Assembly (NCBI RefSeq): GCF_903995425.1
Contig: NC_050454.1
Span: 43,273,018 to 43,337,017, forward strand
Source: Onychomys torridus
Taxonomy: Eukaryota > Chordata > Mammalia > Rodentia > Cricetidae
DNA: 64,000 nt
Direction: 5' to 3'
Every line of letters begins with the position of its first letter. Positions within the stretch are counted from its first letter, which is position 1. Positions 24,624 through 32,610 of the stretch are shown here, piece after piece. The notes under the pieces are model-generated. The model was not told where the DNA came from and ran no database searches. It was given only the letters and a program-made list of their open reading frames with translations. A program made the position numbers and the translations under genes.

Positions 24624-26161
24624 ATGTGCTTCTCAAATTGTCTTTTCTACTAGAGCCAATTCCTTCTCAGCTTCGGCTGATAATTCTCTTGGGCTGTTTA
24701 ATTCTTTGTCCCCTTCTAGAGTATTAGCCAAATTTTGTAGTCCATCTTTGGGTATTCCCATGATACCCAATAAGTTGGAAATGCTTCCTAACAACTTTTG
24801 AAAATCATTAAGAGTCTTTAATCGATCTCTCCTCAGTTGTACCTTTTGGGGTCTAATTTTTTGTAACTCTATCTTATATCCTAAGTAATTAATAGAATCT
24901 CCTCTTTGTATTTTTTCAGGAGCAATTTGCAGTCCCCAGCAAGGCAAAACTTTTTTTACTTCTTCAAACATGCTTTCTAATGTGTCTAACTTTGGATCTG
25001 CTAATAGGATATCATCCATATAGTGATAAATTATGGATTGTGGAAACTTTACACGAATTAACTCCAATGGTTTTTGCACAAAGTATTGGCATAAGGTAGG
25101 GCTGTTTAACATTCCCTGTGGGAGGACCTTCCATTGATATCTCTTGACTGGCTGAGAATTGTTATAATTAGGAACTGTGAAGGCAAATTTTTCTCTATCA
25201 TTTTCTTGTAAGGGTATGGTAAAGAAACAGTCTTTTAAGTCAATAACTATTATAGGCCATTCTTTGGGTAGCAGAGAGGGCAAGGGCATCCCAGTCTGTA
25301 GGGAGCCCATTGGCTGAATTACTTTATTAATAGCTCTCAGATCTGTCAGCATTCTCCAATTACCAGACTTTTTTTTAATAACAAATACAGGAGAATTCCA
25401 AGGGCTGGTAGATTCTTCAATGTGCTGAGCATTTAACTGCTCTTGAAACAGCTGTTCTAAAGCTTGTAGCTTCTCTTTTGTCAAAGGCCACTGTCCAACC
25501 CAGACAGGTTTATTAGTTAGCCATTTTAAAGGTAAGGCAGTTGGTACTTCTGAGAGTTCAACAGCAGTTGTACTCTGTTTGTGTACAGCCTGAATGGTTG
25601 GTGACTGTTTTTTATAGCATTTTATGAGATTATTCCTAGAAACATGCATTGGCCTGTATTCCTTTTCTGAGAGTGTAGGAATTTTAATCTGGGTATTCCA
25701 CTGTTGTAACAGATCTCGGCCCCATAGATTTATTGCTACATTTGCTACATATGGCTTCAGCCTTCCTCTCTGTCCTTCTGGCCCTATGCATTCAACCCAT
25801 CTCGAACTCTGTTTTATCTGAGATAGGGTGCCAATTCCTAAAAGTTGGACATCTACCTCTTGAAGAGGCCAATTTGGATGCCATGATTTTGGTGTAATTA
25901 CAGTCACATCCGCACCTGTGTCTACCAGGCCCTCCAGAACCAAGCCATTAATTCGAATTCTAAGCTTTGGCCTTTGTTCATTTATGGAAGTCTGCCAAAA
26001 TATTTGTTTTATTGTGTTCTTTGTAAACTGTGATTCATCTATCAGAGCTGTTTTATCATCCATTGCAGTATCAGTTTTTACATTAGACATTGGTTTATTC
26101 AGTTGTCCTGGAGAGGAATGTCTTCCACAGTGGCTGGGAATGTTCTTACCACATTTGATTT

Positions 26162-26182
26162 GGGGGCCTGCAAGAGGCCCCC
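26162..26182 (-). promoter_or_regulatory. Frameshift-stimulating hairpin
   Basis: Six bases past the slippery heptamer, eight bases (GGGGGCCT) pair perfectly with AGGCCCCC around a 5-base loop. Spacing and stem strength are typical of retroviral frameshift stimulators. A pseudoknot with downstream sequence is possible but not shown. Confidence 0.85.
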
Positions 26183-26188
26183 TGAGGC

Positions 26189-26195
26189 GTTTCCC
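26189..26195 (-). promoter_or_regulatory. -1 ribosomal frameshift site G-GGA-AAC
   Basis: On the minus strand the heptamer GGGAAAC lies in the gag frame as G|GGA|AAC, a classical slippery sequence. The protease/RT frame is in the -1 frame and is open from this point. A hairpin follows after 6 bases. In this copy the gag stop at 26252 lies upstream, so normal translation would not reach the site. Confidence 0.88.
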
Positions 26196-26251
26196 GCTAC
26201 TAAAGGGTTGCCTCGTATATCTATTTTTGATCTGCACTCACTGGTCCAGTG

Positions 26252-27457
26252 TCAGCCTTTGCCACATCTTCTACATAATCCAGGAGGTGGTTGGGGTCTT
26301 CTGTTTAGGCTATTCCTAGAAGGAGTATTACTTCTAGGATTACCCCATGTACAGTTTTTACTTATATGACCTGGTGTACCACATTTAAAACATTTGGTAC
26401 CACGGGGCCTTCTTATACCTCTGGGATTTGTCTCTCCTATCCAAGCCTCATTACTGTAGTTAAGAGATTCAACACTATTAGTATACTGAATCCATTCTTC
26501 CAAAGGAGCTGATCTGATCTTTAATGGTGTAAGTATTCTTTTGCATTCTGCATTAGCATTGTCGAATGCCAAGGACTCAGTTAATACTTTTCTTAATTCT
26601 TTATCTGATACAGCTTTTGTTATAGCTGTGTTCAGCCTTTGTAAAAAATCAGTGAAGGGTTCATGTGGTCCCTGAAATATCTTTGTGTATACCTCAGTTG
26701 CTTTTCCAGGTTCTGGAATTTTTCCCCAAGCATTTAGAGCTGCTGTACGGCATAGGGATATTGTATGCTCATCATAAATGGCTTGTACATTCCTGTCAGC
26801 GAAACATCCCTCACCAAGTATTTGATCTTGGGAGATCTCAAAACCTCTGAGTTTACCTTGTTGTTCTAAATTTCTTGCCTCTTCTCTCAACCAGCTTTTC
26901 CACTGTAACTGCTGGCTATATTCTAGAACAGCTGAAATTAACTGATGCCAGTCATCTGGAATGATTCTATGTGAGGTAGACCATGAATTTAACATCTGTT
27001 TTACGTATGTGGAGTGTATCCCATATGTAACTACTGCTTCCTTTATATTTTTTAAGTCCCTTGTTGAAATTGGTTGTAATGTATATGTCGTATATGGCTC
27101 GGGGTGTGTGTCATCTGCTGGCTTCTCATGGATGATAACAGGATAAGCCATTGTATGAGAGCCATTTGGAGATGTTACAACCTGTATGGTCTTGCCCTTC
27201 TGCTTATTAGGTCCTTTGTCATGTTTATTTAGAGTTTCCTCCAGGGCTTGTAAACAAGCACCTAGGGTCTGTTCCAGGGAGTAAACCTCTTCTCTTGTAA
27301 GGGATTCCAGATTTTTCATGGAATCATGGAAGTTTTTATGTTCTTCTGAAACACATGATTCCATGGACCTTATCTTATCAAGTAATGATAATTTTTCTTC
27401 CTTATATATTGTCTGAGTAGCTACATCTTCACTCTGGAGAGTTAGTGTTCTATCCAT
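26252..27457 (-). pseudogene. gag: gag body (capsid and zinc knuckles), truncated by TGA
   Basis: Open frame of 401 codons from an ATG at 27457 to TGA. Residues about 20-80 are predicted helical. Residues about 120-310 form a capsid-like region (WKSWLREEARN, TAALNAWGKIPEPGKATEVY, FTDFLQRLNTAI), which I recognise as resembling rodent IAP/ERVK capsid. A first CCHC zinc knuckle is complete (CFKCGTPGHISKNC, about residues 358-371). The frame then stops inside the second knuckle, after CRRCGKG. The same frame continues open to 26099, across the frameshift site. The stop therefore shortens Gag and lies upstream of the shift, so it should block Gag-Pro-Pol synthesis unless read through. Upstream, a TAG separates this frame from the membrane/coiled-coil frame. 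Gag normally forms the particle shell and binds genomic RNA through the knuckles. Confidence 0.85.
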
Positions 27458-27466
27458 TAAATACTC

Positions 27467-28048
27467 CTATTTATTATCAATAAAAGCAATTTTGGGTACA
27501 AGCTTGTTTTGTAAATTCTGGTTAGCAGATTCCAGAGAGAGAATCTTTTTATGTAAGTCCTGGCCAGCAGATTCCAGAGAAAGAATCTTTTTCTGTAAGC
27601 CTTCATTGCTATCTTTTAAAACCTGTAATTCCTGGTTAGCAGATTCCAGAAAGAGAATCTTTTTATGTAAGTCCTGGTCAGCAGATTCCATAGACAGAAT
27701 CTTTTTCTGTAAGCTTTCATTGCTAACTTTTAAAGCCTGTAAATCCTGGTTAGCAGATTCCAGAAAGAGAATCTTTTTATGTAAGTCCTGGTCAGCAGAT
27801 TCCATAGACAGAATCTTTTTCTGTAAGCCTTCATTGTTATCTTTTAAAGCCTGTATCAGTCCCAATAATGACTCATCTTTGTTCTTATTATTAAACCAGT
27901 GTTTGAACACTGTGTGAATTATTACAATGAATGTCAAAATGGTACAGGCCAGATATGTCTTAGGGAGGTCGTATATTTCCAGGAAAATGTCATTCAGCAT
28001 ACAGGCAAAAAGGTTATTAAATTCTTGTGAGGTAATGTTGTCAGCCAT
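27467..28048 (-). CDS. gag: N-terminal gag frame: membrane segment plus three coiled-coil repeats
   Basis: Frame of 193 codons from an ATG in good context (A at -3, G at +4) to TAG. The upstream TTG of the same open frame (28066) is less likely as a start. Residues (counted from this ATG) about 31-50 form one hydrophobic segment (YLACTILTFIVIIHTVF). From about residue 67 come three repeats of 38 residues, each two 14-residue blocks beginning KKIL plus a 10-residue linker, with a heptad-like pattern of Leu/Ile. The gag body begins 9 bp after the TAG, in the same frame. Known of the family: IAP Gag carries an N-terminal hydrophobic signal directing assembly to the endoplasmic reticulum. Inference: this is the matrix-equivalent, membrane-anchoring part of Gag, cut from the rest by a TAG. 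It could instead be a genuinely separate protein or be joined by readthrough. Confidence 0.75.
   Translation of the reverse strand: MADNITSQEFNNLFACMLNDIFLEIYDLPKTYLACTILTFIVIIHTVFKHWFNNKNKDESLLGLIQALKDNNEGLQKKILSMESADQDLHKKILFLESANQDLQALKVSNESLQKKILSMESADQDLHKKILFLESANQELQVLKDSNEGLQKKILSLESAGQDLHKKILSLESANQNLQNKLVPKIAFIDNK
27509..27850 (-). repeat. Three tandem 114-bp coding repeats in the gag N-terminal frame
   Basis: Three 114-bp units (38 codons each: 27737-27850, 27623-27736, 27509-27622) encode LQKKILSMESADQDLHKKIL-type sequence with few changes. Each unit contains an internal 14-residue duplication. The unit length is not a multiple of seven, so the extra three residues would be a stutter in the coiled coil. 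Confidence 0.9.
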
Positions 28049-28468
28049 ATTACAAGAATTACTCAAAATTTGTTAGTCAGTTTTAAGGTGTAAAATTATC
28101 AAGTACTTTTACTTGAAAGAAGCTTACCTTTCCGTGGTTTTTGGGGGTGCAATAGCACTTTTCAGCCAGCAGGAGGCATTGGTATAGCTCCAAAGCAGGG
28201 CCTGCTGGCAACCTTGGCTGGCGGCAGCTGAAGGCAGGAGCCAAGATGGCGGGGAAACGGCCCTCGGAGGAGTGGGAAGATCTCACTCCCAGCGGTTTTC
28301 GCTGGTCTGGGGGATAAGCTAGGGAACTGAGACTGGACTAGCTGCTCCCTTTTTCGGGAATGGAACCGTGTAGGTGTCCCCTGGTTAAATGGAACTTTGC
28401 AGGCGGTTTTAGGTACCCGCCAGCCGGGGAGGAGGCTGAGGAGGGAGCCGCCTAGGCCTTTGGAATTT
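28049..28468 (-). other. Proviral 5' untranslated leader
   Basis: About 420 bp between PBS and the first start codon, GC-rich near the LTR. It would carry the packaging signal by position, but no structure is assigned here. The plus strand contains caagatggcgg (28242-28252), a good match to a YY1 site. No reading frame of interest. Confidence 0.6.
28122..28130 (-). promoter_or_regulatory. Candidate 5' splice donor in the proviral leader
   Basis: The minus strand reads AAG|GTAAGC, a strong match to the donor consensus, between the PBS and the first gag frame. Retroviruses place their main donor here. With no env left, it could only serve subgenomic or host-fusion transcripts. Inference from motif and position only. 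Confidence 0.4.
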
Positions 28469-28485
28469 GCCCCATGTGAGCGTCA
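28469..28485 (-). other. Primer binding site, tRNA-Lys-like
   Basis: On the minus strand, two bases after the 5' LTR, the sequence reads TGACGCTCACATGGGGC. It resembles the 18-base site complementary to tRNA-Lys(1,2), with about three substitutions and one missing base. It does not resemble a tRNA-Phe site. The position is exactly right for the initiation of minus-strand DNA. The decay could be real, or the element may use a variant tRNA. Confidence 0.7.
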
Positions 28486-28487
28486 GA

Positions 28488-28791
28488 TATTGGTTAAATT
28501 ATTAAGGCCACTCCATGTAGTTAAAAGGGAGGTTTATTTTGTGGGGTAACTTACAAATGAAGGGGTAGGTTACAGGGTCTGGCAAGGGTATAGCGCAGTC
28601 CGGCGGTGTTCTCTGGAGAACTCTGCTCGGTCTACCTCCAGCGTCCAGAGTCCAGGAACCAAGAGACAGAGCTCTTCCCGATCCTTCGTCTTCCGCTTCC
28701 TCCTCTGCCCCGCCTTGTGGGCGTGACCATTACCGAAGCCTCAGTGGGGGTTGGAACTTCCAGGCCAATGCTGGGATGGCTATCCACTACA
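28488..28791 (-). repeat. 5' LTR of the large provirus
   Basis: The 304-bp repeat is identical to the 3' LTR except at three positions, all C/T differences. In the element's direction it begins TGTAGTGG and ends CCAATA, so the 3' terminus is TA rather than the usual CA. A polyadenylation signal AATAAA lies near the end (28533-28538, tttatt on the plus strand). GC-rich U3 sequence includes a GC/CACCC-box-like stretch (plus strand ccccgccttgtgggcgtg). No clear TATA box is visible. Confidence 0.95.
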
Positions 28792-28797
28792 TTTCTC
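28792..28797. repeat. Target-site duplication of the large provirus, right copy (TTTCTC)
   Basis: Perfect partner of 20420-20425. Sequence beyond it resumes the B1 SINE exactly where the left side stopped. Confidence 0.93.
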
Positions 28798-28922
28798 TGT
28801 GAAGCTTTGTGCCTTTCCTGGAACTCAATTTGGAGACCAGGCTGGCCTCGAACTCACAGAGATCTGCCTGCCTCTGCCTCCCGAGTGCTGGGATTAAAGG
28901 CGTGCGCCACCAGCACCTGGCT
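28798..28922 (-). repeat. B1 SINE, fragment on the right of the provirus
   Basis: It resumes tgtgaagctttgtgcctttcctgg and runs to the B1 end (gccaccagcacctggct). Together with 20397-20425 it makes one B1 split by the provirus; the 10-bp duplication CACAATTAAC lies immediately after it. Confidence 0.92.
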
Positions 28923-29026
28923 CACAATTAACAGTTAATGCCATAATTGTATCGGACAATATCAGGCAAACAGTCAAACTCCCATTGAAATAGGAAAATG
29001 GAAATTCCACAGATTTGGGGTATAAG

Positions 29027-29262
29027 GAGGCATGGATAAACGGCTCACTGGGTAAGAGCAACTTCTGTATGTGCATGAGGATTGAACCCAAACCCTCAGA
29101 AATTCACATCAAAAGCTGGGCAGAGCTGCTGTTGCTGTCTTTGCACTGCAATGGAGAGCGGAGGAAGATGGACCCCCAAAGCTCAGATTCTGTGACAAAT
29201 CCTGCTTCAAAGCAGTGTGTGGCGAGCACGAGAGGAAGACACTGGTTTTCCGCCTCTGCCTC
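29027..29262 (+). repeat. B3-type SINE, diverged
   Basis: aggcatggataaacggctcactgggtaagagcaacttctgtatgtgc ... gattgaacccaaaccctcag resembles the tRNA-like B2/B3 head. It runs into the minisatellite at 29264. Confidence 0.6.
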
Positions 29263-29263
29263 T

Positions 29264-29516
29264 CACATGTAGATCACACATGCATCCTCCTCAGCCTCTC
29301 ACATGTAGATCACACATGCATCCGCCTCTCCTCTCACATGTAGATCACACATGCATCTGCCTCTCCTCTCACATGTAGATCACACATGCATCCTCCTCTG
29401 CCTCTCACATGTAGATCACACATGCATCCTCCTCTCCTCTCACATGTAGATCACACATGCATCCGCCTCTCCTCTCACATGTAGATCACACATGCATCCG
29501 CCTCTCCTCTCACATG
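29264..29516. repeat. Minisatellite, 35-36-bp unit, about 7 copies
   Basis: The unit contains cacatgtagatcacacatg plus catcc(t/g)cctctcctct. Starts at 29264, 29300, 29335, 29370, 29406, 29441, 29476 and a partial one at 29511. Copies are almost identical, differing at one or two positions and by one base in length. Confidence 0.95.
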
Positions 29517-29643
29517 CACCTCAGGAAAATAGTGTAAGGATAGCCTGATGTGGATTTCCTTTGATTGGTTCAGTCTTCTCCCTGAGACTAACTACTCTTC
29601 TCTTCATTATCTTCCACACCTCTTAGGTCTACTCTGAGGAGGA

Positions 29644-29658
29644 CCCCCCCCCCCCCCC
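29644..29658. repeat. Poly-C run
   Basis: 15 consecutive C, next to a GA-rich stretch. Confidence 0.95.
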
Positions 29659-29936
29659 TTCCTGATTCCCGATTTAGACTTTGGAAAAGGAAACATTCTT
29701 GGGAAGAGTAATCAGATTTCCCAGCACGATTTCTGCCTTAGACACGTGGGAACTGAAAGATCATCTCAGAGTCCAGGAATAATTACTTTTGCCCCAGGGA
29801 TGATGGCACCTTAGACAATGCAAATCTCTTAAAATTAAAATATCATCTCCATCCTTCCTTCCTTCTAATCCTTCCCACATACCTCCTAACTCTCTGCTCC
29901 CTCTTGAAATTGTAGCCTTTATACATAACATATACA

Positions 29937-29975
29937 CAGACACACACACACATGCATGCATGCATGCATGCACAT
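29937..29975. repeat. (CA)n/(TGCA)n microsatellite
   Basis: cagacacacacacacatgcatgcatgcatgcatgcaca: a CA run passing into TGCA units. Confidence 0.9.
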
Positions 29976-31429
29976 GTGTATGCACCTACATGCACTCTTA
30001 AATATATAAAAACAACTTACTCAGTTCATCTAGTGTTTCTTGTATCAATATAGTTTCAGGGCTGACTAGTTCATATTTGATAACCAACTATGGGGACATA
30101 TTCATGAAAGACTGTTTCTTCCACTCAGCATTTCTTAGTTGCCTGAGGATTTTTATCTATGGGAGGGACCTAGTAAGAGGTCTATGCTAGCTTATCTGTT
30201 GATGTTGAAGACTTGTTCAAGTCTAGTTTAGGGTACCATATTGTTACTGTATTATGGCTAAAGCTTCCCTGTCATATCTAGAACATAGAATCTCACAGTT
30301 TCCTGGTTCTCTGGCTCTTATAGTCTGCTGTTGGGAGCCATGCAGCCTAGTCTCCATTCAGCATATGACTGCCTCTCCGGTGGGTTTCCTCAGGGCAAGG
30401 CACCTATGGAAATGGACTCTCACTTGGAAAGTCCATGGGAAAAAGCATAGGAATTTGCAAAATTAGTGTGGCTTGCAGACTTTTTCCCCTCTCATATTGT
30501 TGATTCTTTGGGTGGTTTTAGTTTTACTTTGTCAGTCACACATGTAATAGCTAAATTTTCCTTGTGTTTTCTGCTCTTTCTTGAATATTTCCCCCCAAGA
30601 GTCAACAGAGGGTGAATTCTTCTCAAACCTCTTATCTGATTATTAACTACAACTCCAAATCCTGGGAACTTTTCTGACTCAGTAGAGACAGGTACATATG
30701 AGAAAACAACACTTGGAATATTAACAATGTCTCAAAGTTCTGGAAAGGAGAGCAGGGTATACATACACAGAATAGGGGGAAAGCCTCAGGAATACACATA
30801 GTGTCAACTCTTGAGAATAAGTTCCCTGGACACTAAGCATACAATCATTGGTAGGATCTGGTATGCTCCAAGAGGACAAAATACAATACAAAATTTGGGA
30901 TGGATAGGTCCATCTTTACCATAAATAGGAGCTTATATTGGTGGAAGAAGTATGGTATAGTGAGATGGGAAAAGAGTGCTTTGTCAAAGTCTGCCTTTTA
31001 CAGAGAGATTGAGACATGGGATCCTCTTGTAAAAAGAAAGAAAGAAACTGTATAAAAGCATATCTGTCAGACATGAAAGAATTGTCTGGGTTTGAATATT
31101 GTTTTCCTTAAAGCATTGTGCCCATGTTTATTATTTTTAACTTTGTAACCACAGTAGCTGCCAGCTGACATAAGTGCTGTGAGAGCAGGATGTGTCTGGC
31201 TCAATATTTAGTTAAGCCTATAAAAATGCTGAACTCTATTCTAGAATAAGGTTATGCAGGGGGTAGAAAGGTGTATTTGGGGAAACATAAAGGGGAACAG
31301 TGGGGGCTTTCATAATGATTACAATGTATTCCTTAAAATATGATGCATTTCATAAAGTAAAAAATAGAAGCCAATAAAAAGCTGTTCATGTAAACCTGGA
31401 AAGAAAAACTCTGTTTAAGTGTAAATAAA

Positions 31430-31800
31430 GATGGCTCAAGCTATTTGGGGCCACTTGGGTGCAATCCACTTGGTGGTCAGAATTCTTCCTTTCACAGATG
31501 CCTCTTCCCCATCTCAGGACCTGAACCTGAGCCAAAGCTGGACCCTGTCATTCTGCTCACCTCTTCTGTGATGTTTCCTGAGCCTGAGGTGCTGGAGTCA
31601 AGCTCTGGATGTATGCACTGGGACTGACCACCTCACAGTGACTTGTTCTCCGCATTTTGATTGGTTGTGGTTTCTACAAGTGTCTCCATCTGTTGCAAAT
31701 AGAAGTTTCTTTGATGAGGAATGAGAGCTACCCTAATTTGTGGTTACAAGGAAAAATATTTTGAATGCTGTTAGTAATATACTAGTTTATGAAAGTGGCA
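31430..31800 (+). repeat. Rodent interspersed repeat, unnamed, copy 1
   Basis: gttctccgcattttgattggttgtggtttctacaagtgtctcc ... gaagtttctttgatgagg is a frequent rodent repeat motif. A diverged relative is at 63000-63165. Confidence 0.5.
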
Positions 31801-32431
31801 GAATACTTTCAAAACCTCCTGGAGGTGGGTGGTAGGTCCCTATTGCTGAAGATACCATGCACTTCAGACACAAGACCCAAAGGACACAAATTGGATATGA
31901 CTTGAAACGATCCTTCTTGAAGACTAACTTTCATGGAGCCAGAAGCTGCTATGCAAGTTTCCAAGGGAGGAAAGCAACCAACAGTCCTCCCCAGTTATAG
32001 ACAATGATGACCAGCATGAGGATGCGTTTATGGGTGCAATGGTGATGCTCATATCTTAGAGGTAACCAATAGCTCTCTAATGGGACATGAGATCTACTCA
32101 ACAAGAGGGAAATCACATCTGGTACTAGAAACCTAGCCAACTCCCTAGAGTTATGGACCTCAGAGGACAATGCAAATCTTTAGAACAAAGGTGTCAAAGA
32201 ATGCTCTGATTTCATCAGGGGCCATGGATCAATAACCATACTCATATCTCCATTTTGAATATATACATACTGTATCTAAAGTATATCTTAAAATAATCAG
32301 AGGATTCTATAAGAGATATTTTTCCTGATCAGTAGTCTTATCTAGCATGAGTCCCAATCAGCTATAATCACATAAAGCATTTCTCTTTTTATACACTTTT
32401 TACTCATGGTAGATGAAAAGCACTTCTATTT

Positions 32432-32610
32432 TCTTTTCTTTCTTTTTTTGTTTGTTTCTTTTTGTTTGTTCGAGACAGGGTTTCTCTGTGTAGCTTTGCG
32501 CCTTTCCTGGAACTCGCTTTGGAGACTAGGCTGGCCTCGAACTCACGAAGATCCACCTGGCTCTGCCTCTTGAGTGCTGGGATTAAAGGCATGCGCCACC
32601 ATCACCCGGC
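32432..32610 (-). repeat. B1 SINE
   Basis: Complete minus-strand B1 with a TTTG/TTTC-rich tail, from cgagacagggtttctctgtg to caccatcacccggc. Confidence 0.93.

Larger units (their letters stand above)
24633..26237 (-). pseudogene. pol: Protease and reverse transcriptase frame, ends in premature TGA
   Basis: Open frame of 534 codons with no ATG at its head; it is entered by -1 frameshift near 26189. Residues about 92-190 are an aspartic protease: DTGAD at 106-110, flap GIGT near 134, and LWGRDLL at 171-177. No dUTPase domain precedes it. Residues about 243-534 are RT fingers, palm and the start of the thumb: LKDCFF at 334-339 (first catalytic Asp), the polymerase box YMDD at 406-409, and LGY near 456. 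The frame stops at TGA (24633-24635) in the thumb/connection region. The following RNase H-integrase frame continues in the same phase, so this single nonsense codon splits Pol. All visible catalytic residues of both enzymes are present. Role in the family: Gag-Pol maturation and copying of RNA into DNA. Confidence 0.9.
20426..28791 (-). mobile_element. Near-complete class II endogenous retrovirus (ERVK, IAP-like), env-less
   Basis: Provirus of 8,366 bp read on the minus strand. Seen directly: two 304-bp LTRs, a 6-bp target duplication TTTCTC on both sides (20420-20425 and 28792-28797), a PBS next to the 5' LTR, a PPT next to the 3' LTR, and long frames for gag, protease, RT, RNase H and integrase. 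Protease and RT share one frame, reached from gag by a single -1 shift. That is the IAP arrangement; betaretroviruses of the MMTV type use separate pro and pol frames and carry a dUTPase, which is absent here. No env frame exists. The LTRs differ by 3 transitions in 304 bp, so the insertion is young. Three in-frame stops (27467, 26252, 24633) make this copy defective. The name 'IAP-like' rests on protein resemblance and layout; the PBS resembles Lys rather than the Phe tRNA used by mouse IAP, so this is a related but separate lineage. Confidence 0.95.
29521..31429. other. Mostly unrecognised DNA, poly-C and CA/TGCA tracts
   Basis: Apart from the simple repeats listed, nothing can be assigned. 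Confidence 0.5.

Noticed and set aside
27492..27917. 141-codon plus-strand frame rich in Cys, Ser, Lys and Phe with internal repeats
   Set aside because: It is the antisense shadow of the coiled-coil repeats in the gag N-terminal frame; its repeats follow from the 114-bp units.
29264..29516. CRISPR-like array
   Set aside because: Units are contiguous with no unique spacers and lie in a vertebrate genome; it is a minisatellite.
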